From Gigaspora rosea (taxonomy: Eukaryota > Glomeromycota > Glomeromycetes > Diversisporales > Gigasporaceae), in NCBI GenBank assembly GCA_003550325.1, contig QKWP01000100.1, positions 209,341 through 273,340 of the forward strand: DNA of 64,000 nucleotides, written 5' to 3'. A program made the position numbers and the translations under genes. The notes under the pieces are model-generated. The model had not been told where the DNA came from, ran no database searches, and was given only the letters and a program-made list of their open reading frames with translations. Shown here piece by piece: positions 9,476 through 20,995 of the stretch; positions within the stretch are counted from its first letter, which is position 1; each line of letters begins with the position of its first letter.

Positions 9476-11353
9476 GAGGTATTCAAAGGATCACCTCCAC
9501 AATGAGAGCTTAAAAGTCATTAGTTTATTTTATAAGCTTCATTAAAAATTCATTTTGTTTTTATAAATTTTATTATAAGTAGGCATTTAAACTTCCGACT
9601 TATACACATTCTTATGTTGGATAAAACAAAATCCACATATAAGATAGTAAAAAAAAAAAATAAATGATTAAAATCACTTTTTATACATTTTACTTTAACT
9701 CAATGTTACTATTGTAATAATAATTAAGCTAAGTTTTCAAATTACTACATACTTATTTATCACAATTAGCCCTAAGAGGTACAGTCAGGAAAATATTTAG
9801 GATTAGTAGCGTAACCTGTCACTGCGCTCCTGCTTTTTTATTAAAGCTTCATTTCTTATCAATAATCCCGTATAAATTTATCGGTTAAATATTATTGACT
9901 CACTAAATATCATTCGGAACTTCTATATCACCTAAAGTTTAGAAAACTTCGCTAAACATAATTGATTCACTAAATACCATTCGGAACTTCCATAACACCT
10001 GCAGTTTTAGAAAACTTCGCTGATATATTATATGGTTTGCTTGTATATATATCGTTTAATTTTTCAGTAACCATAGGTAAAGTTTTACTAATTTCGTTCT
10101 AATTCTATTTTAACTCTCATTTTCGATAATGCTCTCATTTTGATATCACTCGCACTTTTGTCATTTTCTTTCGGTAATATCCAACAATTTTAAGAATAAG
10201 TTTTTAATTCTAATTTTACTTTAATTTTTTTATTTTCGATAATATTCAACCATTCATCTATTTTGTAATTATTTCATTAACATTAGGCCATTTATCTGGA
10301 TCAGAATTCATGCATTGATTTGCCAACTCAACGTAGCAATCAGAAGTGCCAGGTGCAAATTTTGGTCGTAATCCATTACAAATCATAACTGCTAGATCAA
10401 ATTTATAACTATTAAAAGACCTTTGTCCAGTTGTCATCTCGACCATGATAATTCCAAATGAATAAATATCTGATGCTTTTGTGTACGGGTTGTTTGAAAG
10501 AGTTCTGGTGCGATGTAAGGTAAAACTCCATGAATACGTTCATCTTGTTCTTTTTCGTCAAGTGGTTTTGATAAACCTAAATCTGTAATGTATGCTTCAT
10601 AATTTTCCTTAGCAAGATATTTCCAGTAAATCTTGATGTAAATATCCTTTAGAATGAATACGATCAAGATTAGACACATTCAAATTTAAAGATGTGAGGT
10701 TTTTACTAAATGATCCATATCTTGCATAACTAAGTACTAAAATATAGTCTTTTGTTTTTTTCATCTCTAGATATTCCCAAATATTGTGATAAGCTATGAC
10801 AAGCTTTTAACTAAAAAAAACAAAATAATTTAATTCGAAATTAAAAATAAATATTAAAATTGTTTAAAAAAAATATAGTACCTCTTAAAAATGGATCTTT
10901 ATTTTTATTAGAATCCTTTACAATCTTAATTGCTACATTTTCATACAACCCATATTGGTTCAGATATGTTGTTTTAAAAACAGTAGAGAGCGCTCCTTCG
11001 CCTATCCCTTCAATATTTTCAAATTTACCATACGGTATCCAATGAAAAAATTCTTCATCTTTAACAGTATATTGTTGTTCAGTAATAGCCGATTTTAAAT
11101 ACCATTCAAGCAATATCAATATTCTTTTCAACAACGATTTCTTTCCAGTAATATTCACTAGCATAATACATTCTATTAGCAAGCCCATTTCTGCTGATTT
11201 TTTGTAATATTCGAATGCTTTTTTTTGTCCTTTTTAACACCAATTCCATTTTTGTAACACATTCCTACCACGTTCCCCATCTCTGCAGATAATATATGAA
11301 TCCCTTACATTTATCCTTTTTAATTCCAATTCTGAAACGATAACAATATCCAA
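9476..11353. mobile_element. Insertion carrying the Sel1-kinase pseudogene
   Basis: The tandem unit is interrupted directly after an ATTATTATTTT string at 9475 and resumes after ATTACTATTTT at about 11353. Intact neighbours run through this point without a break. The intervening 1.9 kb holds a minus-strand Sel1-kinase remnant and its 3-prime flank. The flank includes a 66-68-bp tandem duplication at 9892-10025 (CATTCGGAACTTC blocks). Confidence 0.5.
10246..11340 (-). pseudogene. Sel1-repeat protein kinase pseudogene
   Basis: The 5-prime part (11190-11340) reads as Sel1 repeats (NGIGVKKDKKK, AFEYYKKSAEMG) with single-base frameshifts. Next comes the N-lobe at 10880-11060 (FHWIPYGKFENIEGIGEGAL then STVFK, and VAIKIVKD). 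A degraded middle follows with DRIHSKGYLHQDL, in which HRD has become HQD. Then come NYEAYITDLGLSKPLDEKEQ and VLPYIAPE (10500-10620), and the C-lobe MTTGQRSFNSYKFDLAVMIC through LANQCMNSDPDKWPN (10258-10446). DLG in place of DFG is, as I recall, normal in this family. Frames change near 10490-10500 (between APEL and SNNPYTKASD), in the middle part and in the Sel1 part, so no continuous product is possible. It lies within a TIR element. Confidence 0.8.
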
Positions 11354-11700
11354 ATTACTATTTTAAAAGATGTGTCGTAATGATTGTGTTCTGTATCGAT
11401 CATTTGGTTTAAAAACTTCAAGCATTAATAATAAAGTTATTTTTTGGATTGGATAAAAACTTGGTGAGAATTTGTTACAACAGCAACAGAATTAATTTAT
11501 CAAATTATTAGTGAAAGTTGCTTTACAGCAACAAGAAGTAATTTTTTATTTTTTATGTTATTATTGTTATTATTTTTTTAAAGATGTGTTGTAATTATTG
11601 TGTTCATATTAAGGTATCGATCATTTGGTTTAAAAAACTTTGAGCATTAATAATAAAATGGTTATTTTTTGGATCAGATAGAAACTTGGTAAGAATTTAT
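11354..11700 (+). repeat. Tandem exon-like units (right cluster)
   Basis: About two further copies of the unit seen at 8960-9475 lie in the same orientation. They include the LLQQQ stretch at 11475-11540 and the GATCATTTGGTTTAAAAACT spacer string. The orientation and the shared break point show that both clusters were one array. Confidence 0.6.
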
Positions 11701-11869
11701 TGTTTATTATTATGTTTGAATATAAAGTAATGCTTTATCAATGACAAATTTTTGTTGAAAAAAGGTGGGTTGCATCTTACTGATTTGTTCATCGCTTTAT
11801 TCGATTTCCGACTAATCAAAAATTTACTTCTAATCCATTGAGTGAGGTGCTTGAGAACACCAACACCCT

Positions 11870-12497
11870 TAATCTAACTTTTCATTATTTTTATTTAATA
11901 CGGGCTCCAGGTTCGTACCCAACTCTTGAACAAATGCATTTGTTTGTGTAATATTGCCTTTCTCTTCAACTCGCCAATATGTATCACGTATCCTTTCAAT
12001 CAACTCATTTACAACTAAACGACGACTCTCCATGGCCTTCTCAACTTCGGTTCTTTGGGGTCTTCTTACTTCAATTAATTCACGACTAGTATAAATATCA
12101 AACCCGGCCTCTTCAAACAGTTGCTAAAATTTCAACCATGCTTCATTTGTTAACAATCTTGTAGAACCCTGTATATGCTCATGAAATATAAGTCAACACG
12201 GCAGCAAATATCAGCAAAAAAAAGACAATTGCAGTCAAGCGACATAAGACCTGGTGTAGCTTTTCCATTTTCTATTCTTCCTTCAACAGCGCAAAACTCA
12301 TTGGTTATCAATTGTTGTATGGAGTACGGAAATTTATGAATTTCAAAAAGAGTATCACTATCAATTCCAAATACTGAAAATTTTTTAGTGCAGAATTCGA
12401 AGGCAGTATACTCTGAGTCTGAACGTTTTTTCTTGTCGAGTTCAACAATTTTATGGCATGAGCCTAAAGAATAGTAATAAAAATAATAATATGTCAC
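11870..12497 (-). pseudogene. MULE-type transposase C-terminal part with SWIM zinc finger
   Basis: Minus-strand reading gives FEFCTKKFSVFGIDSDTLFE and then SLDCNCLFFA. After a one-base shift it reads YLLPC, a stop, then IFHEHIQG. This is the CxCx(n)CxH layout of a SWIM finger, with the Arg-His pair after the third Cys mutated to a stop and Leu. A helical tail follows (QLFEEAGFDIYTSRELIEV, MESRRLVVNELIERI, TYWRVEEKGN) with one more stop. SWIM fingers commonly sit at the C-terminus of MULE/FAR1-type transposases, which fits the transposase core 2 kb upstream at 14553-15937. The frame ends a few bases from the right TIR of the element at 8705-11861. Confidence 0.7.
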
Positions 12498-14552
12498 TAA
12501 TCGTATAAAATTTAACTTTTTTTTTTTTTTGTATAGTGTTTGGACTGAGTTGAAATTCTTATTCGATTCTCAAGCCCAATCGCTATACTGGTCAAGCAAC
12601 TATAGTTCAAAATCGATTTTCATTTTAAGTCAAAAGCCTAAGTATCGATTCTGTTTTTAAAGCCAGTTTTTTTAGAACTATATTATTTAAAAAATACAAT
12701 GTAAAAATACTTTCAATTAGTGAAATGTAAAACTCACCTAGACACCAGTGTTAACAATCATAAATATCGTTTCAAAAACCATGTATATACGTAATCTATC
12801 CACAGTTCGTGCACTGTTCAAACCCCGTCTTTTTGGCTCCAATTTTTCATATTAATTAATAACATAGAACTGATTAAAGTAATACTAAACATAAAAGACA
12901 CAAGCTCCAAGATGTTCAAATAAAAATCATTTAGGTTCTTTTGTCATTAAACCATGTTACTAAAAGCACAAATTTAATACTATTAAACCTATTATTCGAT
13001 TACATTTTCGTAGTCAGTAGTATTAAGTTGAAATTTTTTAATGCAATTATCGACATTCTTATTTTTCACTCGCTATCTTTGTGCTGTTTTCTGAAGGTCA
13101 TATGTCTGGCACCAAGCAGTACGAAAATACCTTTGGTAGATCTTTTTTTCTGTGATATTGTCTTATATCGTGGGCTAATTGTTGGGGAGCAATATTCCGA
13201 ACATATTATATATATATAACATTGATTAAGACAAGCCAACTTAATTAAACCAAAAAGGTTGAAATTAAATACAGAAACAAACCTGGTACCAGCAGAACAA
13301 CAGCAATTTATCAACCTGATTAATTCAGAGACCCGGTCGATTTCTCTAATGTTTTGGCTCTAGGTGAAAAAGGAGGACGGAAATGACTTATCCGATTTAG
13401 CTCAGTCTAAACATGCGGCTATTGCTGAAATTATTCCATACGTAGCGCCTGAAGTTTCGAATTGTATTTGAAATCAGCTGAAATAGGTTGCTGGAATTAA
13501 AAAGTCTTCCTTCAATATTTTGCAAGGATGAATCAAATAACCAATGCTTAATGAAATAAACAAACTTACTTCATTTAATAAATTTTGTGAATTATCCAAT
13601 GTTTTAAGCTCTACTTTATACGATGGTATACATGACTGTATATAATAACCATCTTCATCTTCAATATGTCGACCAGGTTGCTAATAATCTATCACCATTT
13701 TTTGAGGAATCCGTTTGTAATATTAAATTGAAATTTATTAATATAATTATTCATTTTTTAAAACCTCTTCTCTTCATTTTCCTAGCAGAGAAGCAAAATT
13801 ATCACCTTCGTGCCTGAATTAGAAGAGAGTAATTACCTAGTGGAAAGTAAAAAGAGAATAGTTAAAGAATTGCGGGAAGTTTTACACAGCAACCCAAAAG
13901 AAATGTGAAGTTCACTAGTGAATGGGTATTCCTAAGCAAATTTTACCGATATAACAAATATACTAAATATCATCTTTATTTCTACTCGCGATCTTTGAGT
14001 TGAAGGCTTTGATTTTTAAAATAACGCCACGAGCGTTATTTCGCGCTTATACGGTAATATAATTATCGACATTCTTATTTTCACCTATTTTCTTGTGTTT
14101 TCTGAGGATTATATAGTTGACATCAAGTTCGAGATGTTATATTTCGTAGATAATTCGGAGCTCCAGGAGCAAATTCAGGCTATACGTCCAAAATCTTTGT
14201 CTGGTTGAAACTCTGAAAATAAAATGGAAAAGTATATGGCCATACGTTGATATAAATATATATAATATAAAAAATTAAATTATAATTAGTAAATTTTTAC
14301 ACATGTTACGTAGTAAACTCTAAATTTTTCTAATTGTTTACGTTCCAAGTAACCCGTATTATATATATATTCTATTCACAAGCTTGTAGACTTTAATTTT
14401 TATATGCAGATGTCTATAGTTCATAGATAAAAATTAATAAGTATGCGAAAAAAAAAAATATATATATATATATACGTAATAACATATATATATAATAACC
14501 TGAGATGGATTCTTAGAATTGATTCGGCTTTGACTTAAAATCAATTCCAAAC
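12498..14552. other. Two-kb segment splitting the MULE gene
   Basis: No recognisable gene is visible. A block with ATTATCGACATTCTTATTTT and a TGTTTTCTGA tail occurs at about 13040-13100 and again at 14057-14110. A weaker relative is at 13725-13790. This suggests internal duplication within an inserted element. Positions 14440-14490 are TA microsatellite and 14555-14595 an A-rich run. Small ORFs in both strands show no domain. Confidence 0.45.
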
Positions 14553-15937
14553 CTAGATATAAAAAAAAAAATAAAAAAAAATAAAAAAAATTTGTACCAT
14601 CAATTCGTAATGTGGCGAGGTGGTACATTTTAATTCAGAGTGGTACAACTCCAAGGGATTTGTTGTAGTCACTTGTATGAGCAAGGAGGAATGCTGTCGG
14701 GCCCAAAGAGCCCAATGATCTGTGTTTTTTGAATAGTTTCTTTGGATGTATCGTTTTATTTCTGAAACCAGGCACTCATTAATTGCTTGTTGAATAAGGC
14801 CTTCACAACCGGGCCTAGTTCTCTTGTGCATTGCTTGGTTCATTTTTTGCTGAGTTTTAGGGTCGTAAATCTTTCCCATCCATGTTCTCATAGTATGAAC
14901 TGTACAATAAATAACGGCGCACTCTTGTTCGCCATTCTGAAGACCTGGAAATGCTTTTTTTACACTTTTTGTTTCTACATGACTATGGTCAGCAAGAAAT
15001 ACCTAGGATTCCATTGATTTGCAAACCGTCAAACTATAATTAAAGCTTTTGAAACGGTGTTACTATCCTCATTACTCACAAAAAAATGAGCGCCAACATC
15101 CCAGCAGCCATACATGTTATGAACATACAAAGTAAACAAGCGATAACCGTATTGGTTTGTTTTGTGGGTTGAATCAATTAGCGTTAGCCATCCGTATCGC
15201 TCGAGATTATTAATTTGATCAGGGTGCATAAAAACAAGACCCTGAGTAGATTGGCTAGTAATTTTAAAACGTTCAACTTTATACTCTTGTCTTTCAAGAA
15301 AAACGACTGCTTCATGAATATCCAATTCATGCTTCGAATTGCCAATAAGATGTGCATCAAGGGCCCCATGAACTTTGAGCTTTATATTTGAAACCTCCTT
15401 ACGTTTTAATTCTTTTACACTTTCCCCCAGACCCAGCTTTTCTGTTGCATATTCTTTTACCACACTTGTTATTTCAGGTGGCCAATAGTTCTTAACGGCT
15501 TCTAGTTCAACTAAAGTTCGTACAACTTGCGAACGCTTTAGTTTTTCACTATCCTCCAAAGAGTGGGTATGATCAGGTGAATTGTTAAACCTTTCAACTT
15601 GAACTTTTTGCGTCAAATGATATCGTAAAATTTTTATCTTGGCAAAACACAAGCCTGCAGGCCGAACCTTGGTTTTTCTATGTTTTTCTGGAGGTTCATC
15701 CTCTTTTCGTGAACTTGATGGGTTATTTTTTGCAAAGCGACAGGTAAAAGTCTTCCATGAATCACCACTAACTAAATTTTTGTGACTAAATATGGTCCAT
15801 ATATTCGAGACTAATGGCTACCAGTCATCATCGAATTCTTGTAGAGGAATTTCTAGAGGTTCTCCAACGTTGAAAAGAAGAAGACATCTTTGATCTGGAG
15901 TTAAAGTTCTAGTGGCGGGTGTGATAACGGGATTCAT
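14553..15937 (-). pseudogene. MULE-type transposase, N-terminal and catalytic part
   Basis: An ATG at 15937 opens MNPVITPATRTLTPDQRC. The same frame continues through one in-frame TAG near 15818 to the 207-residue segment 15029-15652. The transposase core shows GWLTLIDSTHKTNQYGYRLF (first catalytic Asp) and DVGAHFFVSNEDSNTVSKAL. After a TGA and a frameshift at about 14990 it continues with FLADHSHVETKSVKKAF (second Asp) and CTVHTMRTW (the C/H pair typical of MULE). It then runs to NPLELYHSELK at 14640. The third acidic residue could not be placed with certainty. The element is dead: at least one stop, one frameshift and a 2-kb split from its SWIM domain. Confidence 0.8.
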
Positions 15938-16330
15938 ATTTATAAAATACTTTTTTTTAAAAAAAAAAAGTCTACAGGTGTCTATAATATTTTCGTAATA
16001 AACAAAAAAATTGCTTATTTTTTTTAAAAACAAAAGCATTAAAAAAAATAAAAAAATTTGCCGGTATATTGGATTTTTTGAAAAGAAAAAAAAAGTATAT
16101 ACAGGTATACCGGTAGGTGTCTTCTATTCGACGATCAAAAAAAAAAAAAAAAGATACTTCTGCATGAACTGTTTCTAATTTTTTTTATTAAAAAAAAAAG
16201 CTCTTGATAGAGACTTGTGGGAACTGGTTCTAAATTTTTTTTGAAACTCTTCGGTTGTTTTCTTGCATATGGCGTACGTACATGCATAAATGTCTTGTTT
16301 ATATACAAGATCCAATTTCACGAGGACAAA
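15938..16330. other. A/T-run-rich spacer upstream of the MULE gene
   Basis: Long A and T runs dominate. No inverted repeat matching the other end of the MULE gene could be recognised. A CGTACGTACATG string is at 16273. Confidence 0.4.
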
Positions 16331-16339
16331 TATTTACTC

Positions 16340-17360
16340 TGAGTCGACTGTCCGGATGCTATGTCGGAGCCCGCTTGGTTCGTATCATCACGTGATCAAA
16401 CATTGCTTTAGCCATCCCCCTAAAAAGGAAAATTGAAGGAGGCTTAGTGGCTGGTAGCTTAAGTTATGCAAGAGCGTATACGCGATTACACAAACTAGTA
16501 AACAACAGTGCCAAGAGCGTATATGTTCAATTTAGAGTGTATACGCTCAAAAAAGAGCGTACACGCTCAAAAAAGAACATACACGCTCAAAAAAGAGTGT
16601 AAACGCTCTAACCCAACAAAATGTATAAAAAAACCTTCTAATTAATAAAGGCAGAATAAGTTTTCCTTCCACTTTGAAAATAATAATCCAATAAAGTAAA
16701 AATACTTATCTTTTGAATTCGACTTGAACTTTAATAAACCTTTCGTAACTCAATTCGACGGACTGAATTGACTTGTAACCTCGAAAGTGGTCTTATTAAG
16801 ACTCGAATTCTGTGTAACAAAATCTTGTTAATCCTCCGGAATTATACACGTGACCCATATCGGCCTACCGATTGATCTATAGGGAAGTCTTTTAGTAGAA
16901 ATATATTTGATAAACATTGTCTCTTTTGGATATTACTCCCTTTGCTAGCAGATTAGAACTTACTTTGCCCTTCGAATTAAACTCCTGTACCTGCGGGAAA
17001 TTCTTGAACTTACACATATCGATATCACCTGACCGATATTCGACTAAATATCACCTTACCTAAATCTCGTGATACACATTTTGATCCCACCTTCCACCAT
17101 ATATATCATATCTTATTATTATTTTTATTGATATCAATTTATTGATATCCCCCATATTAGCATCACCAGCGTTAGCGTCTTTGTATTATTGTGGTGATTT
17201 AGTGATAGAGCATCCCTTCACTCTCTACATATTATTTAGCCCTTATCACTCCCGTGACCTATATTTCGACATATTTATATCTACCTCCCGTAAGCTGTTG
17301 GAGCTTTAAATTGGCACTATTGTCTATATTGTTTTACCGCTCTCCCAATTCAACCGTTAC
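16340..17360 (+). mobile_element. LTR-like fragment and leader of a retroelement
   Basis: The segment is less AT-biased than its surroundings. It has a TATA-like TATAAAAAAACC at 16622 and AATAAA signals (for example TTTAATAAACCTTTCG at 16730). A long unannotatable leader runs to 17360. The edge at 16380-16420 is repeated in reverse at 8180-8250. No second LTR or coding region follows, so it may be a solo LTR plus 5-prime leader. The assignment is tentative. Confidence 0.35.
16473..16610. repeat. Minisatellite of palindromic GAGCGTATACGCTC units
   Basis: Units of about 20 bases alternate a palindrome (GAGCGTATACGCTC and variants such as GAGCGTACACGCTC and GAGTGTAAACGCTC) with an AAAAAA spacer. 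Four adjacent copies lie at about 16530-16610, with two looser copies from 16473. Each unit could form its own hairpin. Confidence 0.8.
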
Positions 17361-18371
17361 TATATGTACCATACAATCCTTCAGGGGATGAGCTTATATA
17401 TACAGATTTCCATTGCAGTGCTCGAATGTACTTATTTATCAAATTTCCAATCTCTGTTTTACACAATGATACCGCGCAACTATCAAATATCAATTATACA
17501 ATACATCTGTGAAGTTGTTTTATATGAATGTAATAACTGGGTATTTTGTACGTTAGTTTACAACTTCTAGTTTTAAAAACTATATATAGTTATAAAACCT
17601 GATCTATATAAAGTTAATATGATAGAAGTTCTTTTTATTGATTGTTATATCAGATGATTATTAAATATGCTTTGCGGATGTTTTTTAATTTATCGTTATT
17701 ATAATCCAAATACGATAATAACCTTTCGTGTATATTGCAATAAAATCAAATAATTTGGTTACAGGCCCTAAATTAGATCAAATAATTAATTCGGCTTTCC
17801 TAATACTGTATTTAACTTGGAACATTCGAAGTAAATTTTTTTTGTTTTATTGCAGATTATATTGTAATGATATATACAAAGATAAAAATAAAAATATCTT
17901 TTATCTATACACTAATGTTACAATTGATACAGTTAATACATTATCTGATATATATTACGCTCTTTTTACATTAGTGCTTATAAGTACCACATCTAAAAAT
18001 TCTATAACCCAACGAACTACAATAAACCATCTAATCCAGCAATTTTTATATTCCTGAAAAACCAAATGCTTTAAAGTAAAAATAAAAATTATTTGTAATA
18101 CAAAGGAACTTAAAAAAACTTTAGAATATTACTATGTTAATATATACTTGGTACAAAAATATTTAAAAAGAGAATTTTAAATATATTGTGTACATATTAA
18201 CGTTTATTAGAAGTAATGAGAATTAGAGATCTTTTGATACTTCCATTCAAGTTCAAATATAAGATTCTAAAGAACGAGCCAACAAAGTTTTGAGAAGAGC
18301 AGACGTATTCTTTAATGTGTTACCATAACGATAAATTCTCATGTAACTTAATTGCTTTAATTGGATCACGT
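17361..18371. other. Gene-free spacer
   Basis: ORFs of 68 and 109 codons (17364, 17728) have the composition of random AT-rich sequence and no domain. No repeat was noticed. Confidence 0.4.
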
Positions 18372-18381
18372 TAGGATCGTC

Positions 18382-18690
18382 TATCGTCTAGCCATAAGTT
18401 TTTATCAGCTGGCTTAGCCAGCCGATAAAAATATCGGCTAAGCGGCTAAGGTCAACCCAAATTTTAAATTTTTTTGTATTCGGAAATTATCAGAGTGTTT
18501 TTTTTTTGTAACCTTGTTCGTATTTATTTTTCAGAATTTTTTGGAATCTAAAACTCCTACGTATTACTTAAATATTACTTCACTATAGTGTTATATAATC
18601 ATGTGACCTTAAGCCGTATTAGCTAGCCGATCATATTATATCGGTTGGCTTAGCCGGCTAAGCTGTGGCTGTTCAGCCGTCTTGTAACAC
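18382..18690. mobile_element. MITE with 10-bp target-site duplication
   Basis: TAGGATCGTC occurs at 18372-18381 and 18691-18700, flanking the element exactly. Inside, the left arm (18403-18455: GGCTTAGCCAGCCGAT, then ATCGGCTAAGCGGCTAAGG) is the imperfect reverse complement of the right arm (18600-18680). A 9-10 bp duplication is typical of Mutator-like elements. Confidence 0.75.
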
Positions 18691-18700
18691 TAGGATCGTC

Positions 18701-19726
18701 AGAACAATATCCAATAAAGTACAAATGATCGGCACTGTATCACTTGCTTTAAAATAAATTACGTGTTCTCATAGCTTTTTTAAAACAAATCTATTGATTC
18801 CATATGAGGAATCGGTTATGTATATTCTTTAAGTAGAGGGAAAAGGCTATACTCAACCACAATTCCTCATGGTTTCTGGCTTCTCTGTATAAAGATGTAC
18901 TATAATATTGTAGTATAAGTTGAAACCTTAAAAATCTATATTTTATTTGTTAATATAAATTCTAATATTTTTTACAATTTTTTTTTGATTATTGCAAATT
19001 AGCATGTTGCTATTTTTGTTTTTATTTTTTTTTATTCTAAAGTATATTATTGTAATTAGAAACAGAATTTAATATTTAATTAAACTTGTACTTTATAGTA
19101 TAATTTAGCTAGAAAATTTTGAATCCATTTAAAGTTTGTTTCTACTTACAATATATGATTATATAACTAGAAACTGGTAACCGGCATAAGTCTTAGATGA
19201 GCATTCAATTAATAACCTAACCTTAAAAAATTGAATATGGTGATTATTTATGAATAAAAGTGTTCAAAGCATGCTATGCATCATTTCTTTATTTTTTAAT
19301 TTATATAATGTTTAATTATTACTTTAATTACTTTTATCTAGTCAATAAATATATATGATTATTTAGCAATAAAATTGCTTAAGATAGATTATTTATTTCT
19401 TGACTTTTTTTTATATGTTTATTCTGTTTGTGAATATAATAACCTTTATTTTTTAACCTGTAGATCTATAATTATTTATCAAATAAGCACTAAAGGATAG
19501 GGTTGTAAATTGATTCTTTGATAATCATTTTAGAATTAAATGAATTAGAATTTATTCTAATTTTTATATAATTTCATTTTAATAGTTTGTGCAAATGAAT
19601 ATATTTATTTGAATCGATTCTAAAGCATGAATTGCTTTATATTATATACTTAAAAGGTTGAATTTTATTAAATATTAGCTGTGTTTGTTATTAAAAATTA
19701 TTAAGGTATATTATGATAGTTTATAC
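18701..19726. other. Gene-free AT-rich spacer
   Basis: No gene, repeat array or inverted repeat was seen here beyond simple A/T runs. Confidence 0.4.
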
Positions 19727-19850
19727 TATAGAGTACTGCATACCAGATACAGTACCCAGGGTCTTATTCAAGAACTATATTTTTTAAATTGAATAGTACC
19801 TGTGGGTACTGTGTGAGGAACCGGGTACTATATGTTGGGATATATCATAT
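19727..19850. mobile_element. GTACCC-ended MITE, diverged copy
   Basis: The sequence CAGTACCCAGGGTCTTATTCAA and its partner GGAACCGGGTACTATATG form inverted ends. They match the better-preserved element at 58588-58834 (TGCATATAGTACCCAGGGTG). Related pieces lie at 20155-20260 (ATACCCGGGTATTAATCAAG). Confidence 0.55.
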
Positions 19851-19884
19851 GAAAATAATAAATTAAATATAGCTGTACCTCCGG

Positions 19885-20135
19885 GCAGTGTTGTACATGG
19901 GACAGTTGGGACATGAGTTGGAACATTTTGGGACATTTTGGGACAATTTTATAAATTGAAATTACTTAAAATTTTATTAAGAAAATATAATTTAATTTTG
20001 TTAAAATTGTGTTCAGCACCTAAAAAAATATATAATAATATATTTTTTAAATAGATTTATTAATAATTAAGACTTGGGACATAGTTGGAACACTTGGGAC
20101 ACTGGGACGTTGGGACGTTGGGAATGGCAAAAAAA
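19885..20135. repeat. TTGGGACA-rich dispersed repeat, copy 1
   Basis: Ends are built of TTGGGACA words and the middle is AT-rich, with AAATTACTTAAAATTTTATT and CAGCACCTAAAAAAATATAT. The reverse complement of 28930-29180 gives the same order of words. A third, shorter cluster of GGGACATG words lies at 51375-51520. Confidence 0.7.
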
Positions 20136-20460
20136 GGCTAGAACAGCGAAAAAGTACAACATTGCCTCCGGGTATTATTCAATCAAATGAACAGTGAACA
20201 ATACCCGGGTATTAATCAAGGTTATTATTTTTGGAATACTTTATGCAGTGCTCTACGCTATTTAGTCATCTTGCCTTTGGCGATTTACTATTTAAAGTTA
20301 TTGTTATTTGAGTCATCATTGCTAAAATTGCCATTGTTGGTAGTTTTTGGGTATTATTTACTAGCGTGCTTTTGTATCTTTTATTCTTTGAAGTTGTCAA
20401 TTTCGGAGTTTTTCTGAGAGACACTTTATTAGAGTGTTTATATGTTCTTAGCCCTTGGGG
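20136..20460. other. MITE remnants with an unconvincing ORF
   Basis: The ORF at 20187-20417 is hydrophobic, but its start lies inside a copy of the GTACCC-ended MITE. No gene is called. Confidence 0.35.
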
Positions 20461-20499
20461 TGCAGTTTTTAAAAACTTTCCGTGTAGACTATATAGTGA

Positions 20500-20995
20500 G
20501 TCTTTGGTTTTATTTACAAGTAATTGATTGATATAAATAAATTGACTTAAAAAACACTATGTTATAGTAAGTATTTATATTCTTAGTTTGTGAACTTTTG
20601 TTTTGCTGCTTTTGATTTTATTGACTAATAAAAGTTCTTTGATCAAAGTGATTTGAAAGTACTTATATTTGTAATTTATGAACTTGTTTAACTACTTTTA
20701 TTTTGTTAATAAATGTTTTTTATATTCACAGACTAAATTAAGTAAATAAAATAACTTAAAGGATGTTAGGTAATTAGGAAATATAATCTATAGGCTTGTT
20801 TTTGCTATTTTATTTCTATTAATTAATAACTATTCTTATATTCACAGACTAGAATAATACAAATAAAATGATTTGAAAAATATACAGTAATAAAAATAGC
20901 TATTTATATGTTCATAATTGTAAACTTGGTTTTGCTGATTTAATTCTATTGATTAATAAAATTGTTCTTTTATTTGTAGGTTAAATAAAATAATT
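20500..20995. repeat. Diverged tandem repeat, unit about 110-135 bases
   Basis: Four successive blocks share the order TTTATAT, TTGT(G/A)AACTTG, TTTTGCT, TTATTGA(C/T)TAATAA and a TTCACAG-like end followed by AAATAAAAT. Divergence is high. The TTCACAG strings resemble 3-prime splice sites, so this may be a decayed array of intron-like units. Confidence 0.45.

Larger units (their letters stand above)
8705..11861. mobile_element. 3.2-kb DNA-transposon-like element with about 60-bp TIRs and captured gene
   Basis: The left end (8705 onward) reads GGTGTCCTTAAGAACCTCAC and continues TCAATGGAT. The right end (to 11861) is the reverse complement of GGTGTTCTCAAGCACCTCAC plus TCAATGGAT. Similarity extends inward to about 60 bases on each side, including AAATTTTT, TAGTC and GAATAAA blocks. 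No transposase is visible inside. The content is exon-like tandem units and a broken Sel1-kinase gene. No clear target-site duplication was found. GGTGTTCTCAAG-type ends recur at 46659 and 47385-47725. Confidence 0.6.

Noticed and set aside
11900..11930. GGTTCGTACCC as a tRNA B box
   Set aside because: No A box, no cloverleaf, and the bases belong to the MULE C-terminal coding region.
12941..13314. Overlapping ORFs on both strands as a gene
   Set aside because: No domain, and both overlap an internally duplicated AT-rich block. Nothing supports one strand over the other.
17364..18057. ORFs of 68 and 109 codons as genes
   Set aside because: Composition is that of random AT-rich DNA (Ile, Tyr, Asn, Leu) with no domain or repeat support.
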